The notes under the pieces are model-generated. The model made no database searches, was not told where the DNA came from, and saw only the letters and a program-made list of their open reading frames with translations. Position numbers and translations under genes: made by a program. From Chrysoperla carnea (lineage: Eukaryota > Arthropoda > Insecta > Neuroptera > Chrysopidae), in contig NC_058337.1 of the NCBI RefSeq assembly GCF_905475395.1, positions 7,242,983 through 7,306,982 of the forward strand: a DNA stretch of 64,000 nucleotides, read 5' to 3'. Below, in pieces: positions 30,313 through 42,316 of this stretch (position 1 is its first letter; every line of letters starts with the position of its first letter).

Positions 30313-33300
30313 ATGGATGAAAATATAGAAAATATTAAAAATATTCAAAATACAAACCGGAAAAAAAGTGATTTAAATAAATTATATAAAATGTATAAAA
30401 TTATAAACAAATTAAAATACGACTCAATCGATTCAAATTTAATACAAATATTACTTGATATAGCTGACTTAGCAGGTGGAGAAAACGGAATATCATACAA
30501 TCAAGTAGATTCAAATTGTGTTCGAAATAAATATGGATATATTATACGATCGAAAAGTAACAAGGGCATTAATAAAACTGGTATTTATTTTGAAAAGTTA
30601 TATCATTTAAAAGTCATTTTAAATGAGTCATCATTTTTAAGTGATACTGAAAAACAACAGCTTACGAATAATTTGTACAACTTACAAAAGAAAATTCTTA
30701 ATATATTAAAGCAAGAAAATGAATTTGAAGATGATTTAGTAAAAGAAATACCAGAATCAAGTTTCAATCCTGAAGATTATATGAATGATATCAGAAAATT
30801 TTCCACTCAACGATACGAAGCAATTGCATTGAAAAAAATTAACGACGAAATAATTTCATTTGAAATTGATGATTCTATGAGTTCTGATCAAGACGATATT
30901 TATTATTTTTCAAGAAAATTTATTATTATTGGTGAATTATCACAAGAAATTATTGAAGATGTCGATAAAACAGTTCATGACAATCTTTTGAATGTCCTCA
31001 AAAATTTTCGTGATATAAGAGATTTTTTCATACATCGTCGTATTGAAGTTCAAAACTATAATAAAATGGAAATTGAAAAAATCATTTTACAATTCAAAGA
31101 AAATTTATCGATTATTATCGAAACTAACGGACAAAGTATAAATTTTAATTATGATTCAGAAATTATAGAATTATTAATGAATAATTCTAAGAAATTACAT
31201 ACGATTATTAACAATATAAAAAGTAAGTATACGCAAATTGAAGATATCACAGGGTATGGGCCATTTTAATCTATACACATAAATATCTCGTTTTGAGTTA
31301 GAGATAGAACCAATCAAAAAACAAGTGAAGAGAAAATGATTCTTTTTATATATAATTTAAAATCAGAAACATTTTAGAGTGGAGAAATAATGTGGAAGGG
31401 GAATAGGCAATGTCGCGACTGATATATCGACGCTCAGCCTAAATCCCTCATAATAGAAGTTTGAAATTTCGAGATACAACCCATATTAATTGGTGATAAT
31501 TCAGCATTCTATAGATGATAGAATTTTTAAAATCGATTAAGTAGTGAACTCAAAAATGACGGTTTGTATATAATTTCATCCCCTATTTCACCCTTTTAGG
31601 GGATGATTTTCAAAAAATCGTTTTGTGTGACACCTATACTGTATAAAATCAATATCTTCTCAAAATTTCAAACTTCTATCATTAGTGCTTTAGGCTGGCC
31701 GTCGATATATCAGTCGCGACATTGCCTTTTCCCATTCCAGATTATTTCCCCTCTCTGAAATGTTTCTGATTTTAACTAATATATCAAAGGATAAGAATCA
31801 TTTGGGAAAAAAAAAATCATCTAAATCGGAGCTGTTATTGAGAACTCCCTAAGAATGGCTATTTTATGTATTCCTTTATTCGACTATATAATCAAATAAA
31901 TTAATTGTAGGTGAAACGAAGTTCACGGAGTCAGCTAAAGTTGGTAATAAAAATTCGGTTAAAACTGATGTTGCTGCTAATAGTGCCATTTCAACCACGA
32001 AATTATTGAATAATTTAAAATGTAAAATAATTTTGGCTTCTAAAACTATTAAAGATTTTGAAGAGTCATTGGAAACATTAAATAATGAATATCAGAATGG
32101 AAAGGACAAAACGAATAATGTGGAAGTTTATCCCGAAGATCTATCAATAAAGACTCATCAAAATATAATAGAACTTGCCAATAAATTCGATAAATCGAGA
32201 ATAGAAAAACTTAAAGAAAATAAAAATCAAAGAAAAATGAAATCTAAATTAACTACAAGTATTCCTAGTAATCCTACTAGTTTATTAAATAAATTTGAAA
32301 ATTTAATAATAAATGCTGCCAATGTTTTTGATAAATTTGAGGAATCTCTGGCTAAAATGAATTTGGAATATCAAGATATAAAGGAAAAATTAAATGAAGA
32401 ATTTGAATCCTATCCTGAATGTTTATCCATAAATAATAAAGAATTAATTATCAATCTTGGAAATAAATTAAAAAAAGAAAGTGAACAAAATAAAATATTA
32501 TCAATAAAGCAAATGAATGATGAAAATCGTGATAAAGAGTTAAAGAGAACACGTTCTAGAATAACGGAAATTTTAAAAAATATTCATGATGAAATTCTAT
32601 ATTTAGTGAAAATGGAAAAACAAGAAAATATTAATGAAAAACAAAAGTATATTATGGAACAAATTGTCTCAATAATAGGTTAGTACAATATAATTCTTGA
32701 AACCAATTAGAGCTAGATTAATTTTGATCGCAAATTTGAAAAGTATGTCCCAAATTTAGTAGAACTACATACTAGGTTTATCAAAATTGGATATAATTTT
32801 AATGTGATAGAGCAAAATTAAATTTTTTGGATTCTGATGACGTCATAAAGTTAAAAAATTCGATTTTTTGGATAATACAGGCAAAATTTGATTCGATCTT
32901 ATTGGATGTTTTTTTTTTTTGAAATCCACTAATTTTGGGTCATTCTTTACAGCTGTGATGTCAGTTTTTCGCTAGCTATCACTTATGTGCTTAATTCCAG
33001 GACCAGAACTCCACATTCTTGAAACCTATTAGAGCTAGGTCAATTTTGATCACAAATTTGAAAAGTATGACCCAATTTTAGTAGAATTACATACATGATT
33101 TATCAAAAATGGAAAAAATTTCGATGTGATAGAGCAAAATTAAATTTTTTTTTCTGAAAAAAAATTACATAAAGTAAAAAAATTCGATTTTTTGGATAAT
33201 GCAGGCAAATTTGATCCGGTCTTATTGGATTTTTTTTTGAAACCCACAAATTTTGGGTCATTCTTTTCAGCTATGATGTCAGTTTTTCGCTGGCTATCTA

Positions 33301-35309
33301 TATCAAATACTTGCCACCGGTGCTATGAACCCTCGTTACGGATATGATAATTTTTTTGTATTATAGGTCAATATCGTAGAGATTTAGATGACGCATACAG
33401 TACGTTAATAAAGTTTGACGCTGATGATTTCATTTCACCATTACCATCAAATATTAGTCACGACGCAAGTGCTTCAGCAAAATATGCAAGATCTAATGAA
33501 TTAGCTCATGATATATTTTCTTTAAATAGAAATTCATTGAATCAAAGAATTACAGATGATATATTACCCGCACTATCTGATTTTTATTCCATATCTCGAA
33601 TATATGAATATGAATATCATAATAATAATATTCCTAAATCGGTTCAAGAGTACATGAATTTAGGATTTTATTATTCCTATTTTCAAATGACCAACGAAAG
33701 TATTAAATATTTCGAATTGGCTATCAAAAGAATCGAGGAAGTAAATACAATAGAATTTTCAGAAATTGAACAAATATTGATTAAAAGTGAGCATGAAATA
33801 TCTTTCGAAATGTGTATTCTTGAATCATGCTTAAATTTAAATCATACTTATTTAATTTTGATATTAATATTAACCAATCAATATAATTTTAATTTAGAAT
33901 TTGATAAAATTTATGAATTACTCGAACCAATCTATTCAAAAATTGAATCTATAAGAGATTTAGAAATAAATTATATAAATTTTCATTCCTATATAACAAA
34001 ATTTTGTGCTTTATTTTCAATATGTTTATACCATCGACAAGATAGTACTTATGAGGCAGCTTTAAAAAAAGCTGAACAATTTTCAGCTTTAACAGATGAT
34101 ACATGGGGAAAGAATGATTTAATCAAAGTATATATAAATTTAAATAAATATAAAAAAGTAGATGAATTATGTGAATCGATATTAAAAGACTCAAAAGGCT
34201 CAGAAATTTTATTTCTAGCTTTGTTAATTAAATCATTTATGCATGAAGAAATTAATTCAAATGAGGATCCATTCAAATTAATTAATGAAACAAATCAAAT
34301 TTTATCACAAATGAACGAATTAAAATTAAAAATGGGAGATATGTATATTGTAAAAGAATTGGCAATTATTAATTTAGAATTATTTTTAATTCATAAAAAT
34401 CTTCAACTAATTCATAAAAACAAAATTAATTTAGATTTAAATTTGAAATTAAAATTAAAAGAAACTGAAGAAAAATTCGTAAAATTAAGTAATAATTTAA
34501 AAATAACTAATCGATTAATTCATTCAATATTATCCAAGTTATATCAAAATTTTACTTCGCTTTTTTGTCAAATAATTATGGTTGTTAGAGTGAATTCTGA
34601 AAGTGAATATGAAGAAATGTTTAATAAAGCACTTGATTATTTTAATAAATTAAGTTATTTGGATAAATCTGAACAAGTATTGGGTTTTGGAATGGCTTGT
34701 TATCGTTTTGTTATCGAACAAGGGTTAGTCACTGAATCGGAAAAACGGATAAAATATTTAAATCAAACCGTGGAAATTATAAAACCGTACATAGATCAAG
34801 TAAAATTATGTGTTCCAATTCTTTTAAGTGAATTAGGTAGTGAATGTCAAAAATTAGGTCACAAATGCATTTCGTGTGGTAATCTAAACGATGCTGTTGA
34901 AAATTATCGACAGTCAATCGATTATCTTAAACAAATTGATTTAGGTGTAGTTTTAAAATCTCAGAAGAAATGTATTTACTATCTTTTTATTATGAGTTAT
35001 AAAGGAGTAGCAAAAATTCGACCTGATCTAGAATCCATAGAAGAAGCAATTTTTTATTCGGAAAATTTAATAAAATTAATAAATAGTGAAATCGAATATT
35101 TTAATATTAGTGAAGATACAAACAAAAATGAACTAATTAGAAAATTAGAAGATGAAAAACGAATGAAAGAAGATTTTATACAAAAAGCTATTCGATATAA
35201 ATCGAAAATTATTCAAATATTGCTTTATCGATTTATTGATTTTTTAAGGAGATTTTATTGTAATTTATATCAAGCCCTCAGATATTTTGTAAATATTAGC
35301 AGAGAATAG
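30313..35309 (+). CDS. unrecognised 1206-aa helical (TPR-like) repeat protein, 3 exons
   Basis: Exons 30313-31222, 31911-32678 and 33367-35309 sum to 3621 nt (1206 aa). Each junction is GTAAGT or GTTAGT to a T-rich AG, both in phase 1, so the middle exon is symmetric. I do not recognise the protein. No signal peptide; Lys/Glu/Asn-rich, predicted mostly helical and intracellular. A repeated motif, FEESL..(L/M)N.EYQ followed 25-30 residues later by YPE(D/C)LSI, occurs near residues 347 and 443. A diverged form (LDDAYSTLIKFDADDFIS) is near 562. Exon 3 (560-1206) is TPR-like: YMNLGFYYSYFQMTNESIKY, AVENYRQSIDYLKQ and similar helix pairs. The C-terminus (IIQILLYRFIDFLRRFYCNL) is a basic, hydrophobic helix that could touch membrane or a partner. 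AATAAA lies at 35387-35392. No catalytic motif seen. The sequence could be a species-group-specific gene. Confidence 0.85.
31323..31805. repeat. long inverted repeat in intron 1 of the 1206-aa gene
   Basis: Arms of about 110-135 bp, for example CAATGTCGCGACTGATATAT (near 31407) and ATATATCAGTCGCGACATTG (near 31704); outer parts AATCAGAAACATTTTAGAG and AATGTTTCTGATTTT. It fills most of the intron and looks like a foldback MITE. Confidence 0.72.
32690..33300 (+). repeat. tandem duplication in intron 2 of the 1206-aa gene
   Basis: Two units of about 320 bp (about 32690-33010 and 33015-33300). Both have TTCTTGAAACC, TTAGAGCTAG, TGTGATAGAGCAAAATTAAA, ATTCGATTTTTTGGATAAT, TTTTGGGTCATTCTTT and ATGTCAGTTTTTCGCT(A/G)GCT in order. 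About 85% alike by eye. Confidence 0.78.
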
Positions 35310-35494
35310 AAAAATTTAGTATGGATTAAATTTCGATATGATGCGTACTTTTCGAGTTAAACATTTAAGGAATATAAATTCTTACAAATAAAATACTTAT
35401 AAAATAAATAAATCTATCCATAATACAATTTGCAAAATAATTTGTAAGTCACCTAATAACAAAGTGCTTATATCAATAAATTACAAATAAAAAC

Positions 35495-35732
35495 AAGTGA
35501 AAACAAACAATTGACTGAGTTAATTGTTGAAATACCATGCATAGTCAGTGTTGATTTCTTATCACATAACGTCATAACACATACATAACTGATATTCAAG
35601 ACGAGTAAACAGTGATGTTTACGAAAAAATGTTTCAAACAAAAGTTGTTTATTTTTTGATAAGGAACATTTTTTACATTTAAACTTTTGTTCTATCTCTA
35701 ACGGCTTACAATATGGGTCCTACGGACCCATA
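35495..35732 (-). repeat. R1 element, partial reverse copy
   Basis: Starts ACAAGTGAAAACAAACAATT, runs to TATGGGTCCTACGGACCCAT and is then broken; an internal deletion removes the block around the ACACATACATAACTGAT region. Confidence 0.8.
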
Positions 35733-36599
35733 ATTAATAATAATTTACATTATTATTAACAGATGTCCATAAATTGTATTTCCTTCACCCTGTTTTAAGA
35801 ATTATTAATGAAAAAATTTTTTTCACTCCTTAGGCAAGGCCTAGTCATCCGCTCACTTCAATTTTCACTTCTTAGGTGACGTAAATTATTTTGGAAAAAG
35901 GGCGGGCATATTACTTATCACGAGCAGATTTTCACTTTCACCTTGGCACCCTTTACTCCCACATCAATGATTTAATCCGCCATTACTGAAGAGGCTTTCC
36001 CCGCACACCGTTTACATAATAACAACAACATTGGAAGGACTACAGATCACGAGCAAAACTCGTCTCTGTCTATTCGTCCAAAATGAGCTATTGCTCATTG
36101 AACAGCTACAGCTGTTTGAAATTTAGGTAAAATTTGAATCCTTTAATAAATTGGTTGTGTATAAAATCCACATAGAAGAATAAAAATTATGAATTATAAT
36201 TGAAATGGGTCTGCAGTATTTATGAAATAAGGATACTGATAATTTAAGGTTTTCTATTTTTTATTATATTTTTTTTATTAAATTATTTTTTTTAATTTAA
36301 ATTTTATTTACTGAGAATAATGATTAAATAAATAATCTATGAACATACAACAATAATAATTAATTTAAAAAATAGATGTTTTCTCTTTATTACATTACAT
36401 ATTCCAATTCCATTCCATTCAGGATAGTAAAAGAATAGTATATTTTATAAAAATAGCACCAATAAACAATCTTATTTTATTTGATAGTAATAGTAATAGT
36501 AATTCTTTATAGAAAGCAGATACGATCTTAAACGCTTTTTATTTTTGGTAAGATGGTATTGTACAACAACAATAGGTAAATAGATATTAAAAATTATAT
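35733..36599. other. intergenic and Mlc2 3' UTR side
   Basis: No gene seen. AATAAA on the minus strand at 36538-36543, 57 bp past the Mlc2 stop, is the probable polyadenylation signal. The stretch near 35840-36060 is less AT-rich but has no coherent frame. Confidence 0.4.
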
Positions 36600-39500
36600 T
36601 TATGCAGCTTCACCGCCTTCTTCACCATCTTCTGCTGGAGCAGCTGTAAGTAAAGCGATCAATTTTCCAGTATCGATCATTCCTTTGTCGTCGATTTCCA
36701 TTTGGTCATAGGCATCATCAACTTCTTCACCAGTGAATTTATCTCCCCAAGTCATGAGTGCATGCCTTAATCTAAAACATTAAAACAAATTAAATTTATT
36801 AATCTTTGACAATCAAATATTTTTAAAGTTTCATTTTATAGTTATAAATGAATCGGTGTTGGCAATTAAATTATTTTGTATTCCCTATAATTAAGCCTAA
36901 AATTAATTCGTAAATTAATAGTTTTATATAAAATATGTTTGAAAAAGTACTTTAAAATGTTGATTTTTAATCACCGAGCCAAAAAAAAGGGGTGTTAATA
37001 AGTTTTACCGCTATGTCTGTCTGTGGCATCGTAACACCTAAACGAATGAACCGACTTTGATTTTTTTTTGTTTCGTTTGAAAGATACTTTAATGGGGAGT
37101 GTTCTTAGCTATGTTTCAAGAGCGAGTTTAGGGTTCCGTACCCAGATCAACTAAAAAATAAGTACTGATCCTCGAAATTGGATCAGTTTGGAGAAGGCTC
37201 TAAAGAAAACTTGTCTTAATAAAATTAAGCCACAAAAATAGGCAGGAAAACACGATTTCTTGCCATAAAATTAAGTTAAATTTTAAACCGTTTTTATTCT
37301 TGCAAAAATGATGTTAGCCATTTTAGTGAGGTAATATTGGTAAAAACAACAGTCGTGTTTGTAATTATTATATGTATAAAGTTGATGGTAACATAACCTA
37401 CAATTACTATGAAAGCCATCAACAAATTAGTAACTAATGCATATTATTTTTGTCTATATGACGTCACATCATGGCGGCTTGTGTTTTAGGTCACGTGTTA
37501 TACAGATTATGGCTATTTTGTTAAATTTAAATTTAAAACGAAATAAGAAATATGTTTACTCGATTTATACCATCAATAATTTTATGGTTTGTCTTTACCC
37601 GTTTACCCATTTCCCCCATAATATACGTAAACATTAAGAATTTGCAAATAGTCCAATTAATTACGTGAAAAACAAATCAAATTTCGTTACTAGACTGGCA
37701 CAAAAGAAAGTATTGTTATAATCACCTTTCGCTGTCGATTTTGCCTTCGTCATCGAAAGTTTTGAAAGCAGCAATAACAACATCATCTTCGTCACTGCCA
37801 CCAGACATACGATTGGCGAACAAGGTTAATAATTGGGTGAAATTAATTGGTCCAGATGCTTCATTAACCATTTCGTCGAGTTCTTTTTCACTGGCAAGAC
37901 GACCAAGTGAATCAAAGGTGGCACGAAGATCATTCTTTCCAATGATACCATCTTTATCATGATCCATAAGTTGGAAAGCTTCTTTGAATTCAGCTACTTG
38001 TTTCTGAGAGAACATAGAGAAAACATTGGAGCCGGTTCTCTTAGCTTTGCGAGAGCCTTTTGAGCTTGCACGGGTGTCAGCAGCTGGAGCTGGTGCTGCT
38101 TCCTCTTCCTTTGCCTTCTTCTTTTTGATCTTCTTTTCCTTGTCCGCCTATACAAAAATTAAATGCGAATTAGCCATTAATGTTCGTAAATAAAATTATA
38201 TCAATAATATAATTTGTCCTAAATTTGAAAAATTGGTTTATACGTTACATTAGTATTTGATTTACACCAAAAAAATATTATTTAAAAAAATGACACTATT
38301 TACATTATATAGAAAACAGTGTAGAGTGTCAGGGCGACTTGAATGACATCACGACTTGACATACAATCATTTTTGTGTTTGCAAGTTATAAGTACAGTGT
38401 AGTTGTAATCAAATAATCTGCTTCGTTCTGTTAAAATATAATGCTGTTTACATAGCGTTTACTTTCTGATTGGTGTTTCCTGTCATGTGACATGATGCCT
38501 AATTTTACTAAAATTATTTTCTAAAAATAATAACAATCCTTATTCTTTATAAAAAATAATTTTTTGTTTTGTAATCTACAAATCATGATCAATATTAGAA
38601 ACTTTTATTCAACCGATTTATTCTTAGTGGATAATATATTCTTATAAAATTGTTTATATTAAAAATAGTTTTCGAATATATTTTTAGAACATCAGTACTT
38701 ATGTACTGGGTGAATAACTAAATATAGTATTGTGTAAGCTGAAGCTACTACTCAACAACAGTTTTAAAAATATACTATGCATATCAATTGAAGTATTGAA
38801 AGTTGGATTCTTTCCAAAAATTTATTATTAACATTCCTTTTTTAAATATACCTATTCCAATAGTCAGGCGAGTCATAGACCATAGCTGCACCGCAATTCT
38901 CTTATAAGTATTATAATATTAAATTTATTTAAATACCCGTTTAGTTAGAAATCTATAAAATTATTACTTTTGAACTGAATTAAGATTCATTGATTTTTTT
39001 TTATAGTACCTAAGTAGGTATCTAAGTAATACCCCAATAGCCAGAAAAAAAAGTTCGATCATAATGCAATTTACTGCAGAATTTTTTTTCTTAATGTAGA
39101 CTCAAGTTGGAGGGATGAAGGGGGCATGAGTTTCAGCCGCCATCTTGGCAAACACGTTTTATCAATTATCTCGTGAACCGTGCATTGTACGATAAAAATA
39201 GTAGATATCATTTTTGTAGATAATAACATTTACTATAAGTTTTTTTAAACCTTTTTGGTGCATAATGCATAGGTTTTTATTTAAAGCGCTTCAAACTTAT
39301 GGTATATTTAGCAATAATAACATTGAAAAAAGTTTGGAGCGATATAAATAAAAATCTATGGATTATACAAAAAAAAGTTTCAAATAAAAGTTATAGAAAA
39401 TATTAATATCTACAAAAATTTGATTTGAACTATTTTTGTCTTGCGATGTACAGTTTACGAGATATTTGATAAAACGTGTTTTCCAAGATGGCAGCTGAAG

Positions 39501-40156
39501 CACGCGCCCCTTCGTCCCGCCAACTTGGGTTTACATTTAGGGGATATCTCTGAATATATTCTAATAAGAAAACAATTCTGCAGTAATTTGCAGAAAAAAG
39601 TACCTGGTTATTGGCCTTTATATTGATAAATATAAAGATACTCAAAAAATAAATAACAAAGCTATAACCGGGCTATTTTAAAGAGGCCAACCTTGAAAAA
39701 ACAAAGTTTTTAAAGCACGCAGTTTAATTTAACTGGTTCGGTTTTTTAAATCTGCTTTAAAATAACTTATATTTAGCAAAGTTATAAATTCGAATCAATT
39801 AAATTGTACAACTAGGCTCCAAAAACAGTTTGAAGTTGCCAAGATTGACCTCTCGGGTTTAATGTACAGGCGCACGTTCAATTAATATAATTTGAAAAAT
39901 AAAAAAAAATTTTCACAAATATTATTTTTTCTTAAATTTTAAATAATTTTCACATAATTATGATTGATACGTAATTCAAAAATATAAATAATTTAATTCC
40001 GAAAAAAAAAACACAAATATCACTGCGAAGAATGTAAAAAATTTCTACTCTCAAGAATATAATTCACAAACACTTTCCCCGCTGGTAATTTTCTGCGATA
40101 TAGCACATACTGTTTAAAATTCCACTGTACAAATTATATATTTTGTTACTCACCAT
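36600..40156 (-). CDS. Mlc2: muscle myosin regulatory light chain 2
   Basis: Regulatory light chain that wraps the myosin heavy-chain lever arm in the sarcomere. Coding exons in transcript order: 40156-40154 (the ATG alone, donor GTGAGT), 38147-37726 and 36771-36600, giving 597 nt (198 aa). Phases agree. The protein opens ADKEKKIKKKKAKEEE, then a short Ala/Pro stretch, the phosphorylation region KRTGSNVFSMFSQKQ (Ser about 41), then EFKEAFQLMDHDKDGIIGKN, a complete EF-hand loop (DHDKDGIIGKND). Next come ASGPINFTQLLTLFANRM, VVIAAFKTFDDEGKID and RLRHALMTWGDKF, ending GEEGGEAA. It follows the insect Mlc2 pattern but is shorter than the 222-aa Drosophila protein because of a reduced N-terminal extension. 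Later EF-hand loops lack some acidic ligands, as usual. Intron 1 is 2.0 kb and carries a large foldback; intron 2 (0.95 kb) carries a LINE-like fragment. Confidence 0.96.
36960..37170 (+). repeat. LINE-tail-like repeat in Mlc2 intron 2
   Basis: Contains GTTTTACCGCTATGTCTGTC, ATCGTAACACCTAAACGAAT and TAGGGTTCCGTACCC, wording common to dispersed insect retroelement tails. It has no second copy in this window, so family assignment is from general knowledge and is weak. Confidence 0.35.
39029..39622. mobile_element. large foldback element in Mlc2 intron 1
   Basis: Arms of about 250-290 bp: ATTTACTGCAGAATTTTTTTTC, CCGCCATCTTGGCAAACACG, TTTTATCAATTATCTCGTGA at the left mirror TCTGCAGTAATTTGC, CGTGTTTTCCAAGATGGCAG, ACGAGATATTTGATAAAACG at the right. 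The outer ends pair CCCCAATAGCCAG with CTGGTTATTGGCC. No ORF of its own; paired frames at 39430-39645 are artefacts of the palindrome. Confidence 0.75.
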
Positions 40157-40280
40157 TGTTATTGTGTGAAGATCGGAAGACTTGAGAGAAATTCGACGAC
40201 TGATTTTTCTTTTCACTTGAATACAGAAGTTAACTATCTTATCCCCCACTCGTATGGATTGTGTTGCCTTATTTAGGTAG
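40157..40280 (-). promoter_or_regulatory. candidate Mlc2 5' UTR and core promoter
   Basis: The minus strand reads TCAGTCGTCG with the A at 40201, matching the arthropod initiator TCAGT, 45 nt before the ATG. Further upstream, at 40267-40277, is CCTAAATAAGG, one base longer than a CArG box and suggestive of a muscle SRF-type site. Both are pattern matches only. Confidence 0.3.
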
Positions 40281-41984
40281 CAGTAGGATACAGGAATAGA
40301 TTGTAGACTTTGTAGATACCAGGAGTACAATTCAACATATATGCATACCACTAATAGAGCCGTAAGTATCGTCGTTAAATGAATCGTTTATTTACGGTAC
40401 GGTATAAACGTATAACATTACTTTTTCTAGGTCATTTGTATTATTTTAAAAAAAATAATGTGTTTTCTTTATTCGTCCCACTATTTTTTACTCGCAGTTA
40501 TTTTCACCGAACACAGAATGTATTAATTTAGTTCATTGTTATACAATCGCAAATTAAACATTTCATATTAATTAATATGTAATTGATATTTTTCTTTTTT
40601 TTTAATAATTATTTTTAGTGATCAAAATATCGTTGACCTCACATGTTTCGATCATAATCTAGTTATTTCACATTATTTTGATTGGTTTTCATTGTCATTG
40701 TTAGAGAAGTTTGATCAAAATAAAATTATAGATAAAAAAAACCAGAAATTTGATTTGATGTTATTTCCTACAACGAAATCAAGTGTTAAAATTTTACTTA
40801 CTCATTTTATTTTTTGTCATTGTTGAATTTTATTTATTAGATTCATTATTTGTTACCATAGTAAAATTAGACAAGGTATGTTCGTGTTCGAGGGAGGACG
40901 AGTTTTGGTTCAGTTGGCAAACGTACCCAGTCGACGCCATCTTAGCTTGTTCCCGATTCAAATGTTGTAAAAAACGTGAATACGTTTGTATGAACAAACC
41001 TTGATTTTAGTAATGAAAAAATCATTCCCTACAATTAATTAATAATTAATGATAAATGAATTTTATCCGGGTTTTTTCAAATTTTTATGAGACAACTCGA
41101 CATAGCAAATATGTAAACAAAACATTGACTTGACAACTCGAACGTAATAGTGAAGGCGCTGAGTGTCTACAAAAAGATTCTTAAAACTAGAGCAAACTTG
41201 CAATTTTCTTATATATATAATTATGTTGGTTTTCTTTCGATAAGAGCTCGCTTTCGAATTATAAGATAATAGTGGGCCGGAAAAACGATAAAACTTAATA
41301 CTTACAATCCTGCTAGGTTCGTTGCTATTGCATAAAACGTATTTGTATGTGCATAACATAACATTGAAATAGAGCCATGCCTTTAAAATGAGTACCATAA
41401 AGTACCAAAATATTATTAATTGGCCAATCTAGGGACGTTTCAAACCAATACAAGCGCTGCGTGCCCACCTTATGCATTATCATTTTTGTTTACAATTTTA
41501 ACCATATCTCCGGTTCTATTGGTGGTATCAACACGCATAAAAAAGGAAATATTTGTTTTTTCATGTAGAATAAAATGGGAAATTGTTTAATAAATTTTCA
41601 TTAGCTTAGAAGCTATGACAGTATACAGAATTAATTTGTTTATAACAATTCCCCCACCCTCTCTGAGCGTAGTCAAATTGAAAATCCGGATTCAGTGGGT
41701 CAAAATACTTCGAAATACACTCCTTGTTCGTTAGGACCTGTAAATGCATACGAAACCTACTTAGCGCCTACACTATAAACAAAAAATTAATATGGCGGTG
41801 ACTGGGTACCGTGAGAGAGAGATTACCGAGAGTAAGAGAATGTCTCCATCCCACTTCTACCTGCGCAAAAGCATACCTTGTCTAATTCTACTATGTTTGT
41901 TACTAATCAATCATCAAATCAGATGAATTATTTTTATCTTATTCCAGTGAAAGAGACGAGAAAAAAAACGAGATCTCTAAATTT
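40281..41984. other. intergenic, nothing firmly recognised
   Basis: A 73-codon plus-strand frame at 40783-41004 starts with GTG and has no family motif. No terminal repeats or RNA genes were found. Confidence 0.3.
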
Positions 41985-42115
41985 TGTTTTAGACCTATAG
42001 CACCGATTTCGATGAAAATTTGGGATTAAGCTTTGTACACCCTCTAGATCAAAAAATATGTGGCACCGAATGGTGTTTTTGTCCAGGGGGTGGTAATCAC
42101 TCCTTGTAGGGGAGG
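41985..42115 (-). repeat. R9 repeat, copy 1
   Basis: The reverse complement of this block (TACCACCCCCTGGACAAAAA, GGTGCCACATA, GATCTAGAGGGTGTACAAAG, TTAATCCCAAATTTTCA) matches 58430-58560 on the plus strand. No coding capacity; likely a retroelement tail. Confidence 0.6.
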
Positions 42116-42316
42116 GGGTATATATGTTGAAAATGACAACGGAAAATGAACGATAAAGTGATGAATTCTAAGCAATAGTGTCATTTAAGTATATTAAAAT
42201 TCTTTGGAAATGGCAATCAATTGAAAATAAAACTTTTTAAAATTAAACCTTTATTCCCGTTTTATTAAAACATTAAAAAATATATATTATAATATATTCT
42301 CAAAATTAATCCTGAT

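Noticed and set aside
37741-37962. 73-codon plus-strand frame
   Set aside because: Antisense to the central Mlc2 exon.
39430-39645. Overlapping 60-70-codon frames on both strands
   Set aside because: Caused by the foldback element; symmetric frames are expected in a palindrome.
40783-41004. 73-codon frame with hydrophobic start and six cysteines near Mlc2
   Set aside because: It looks like a small secreted peptide but begins with GTG and shows no upstream ATG in frame or splice acceptor.
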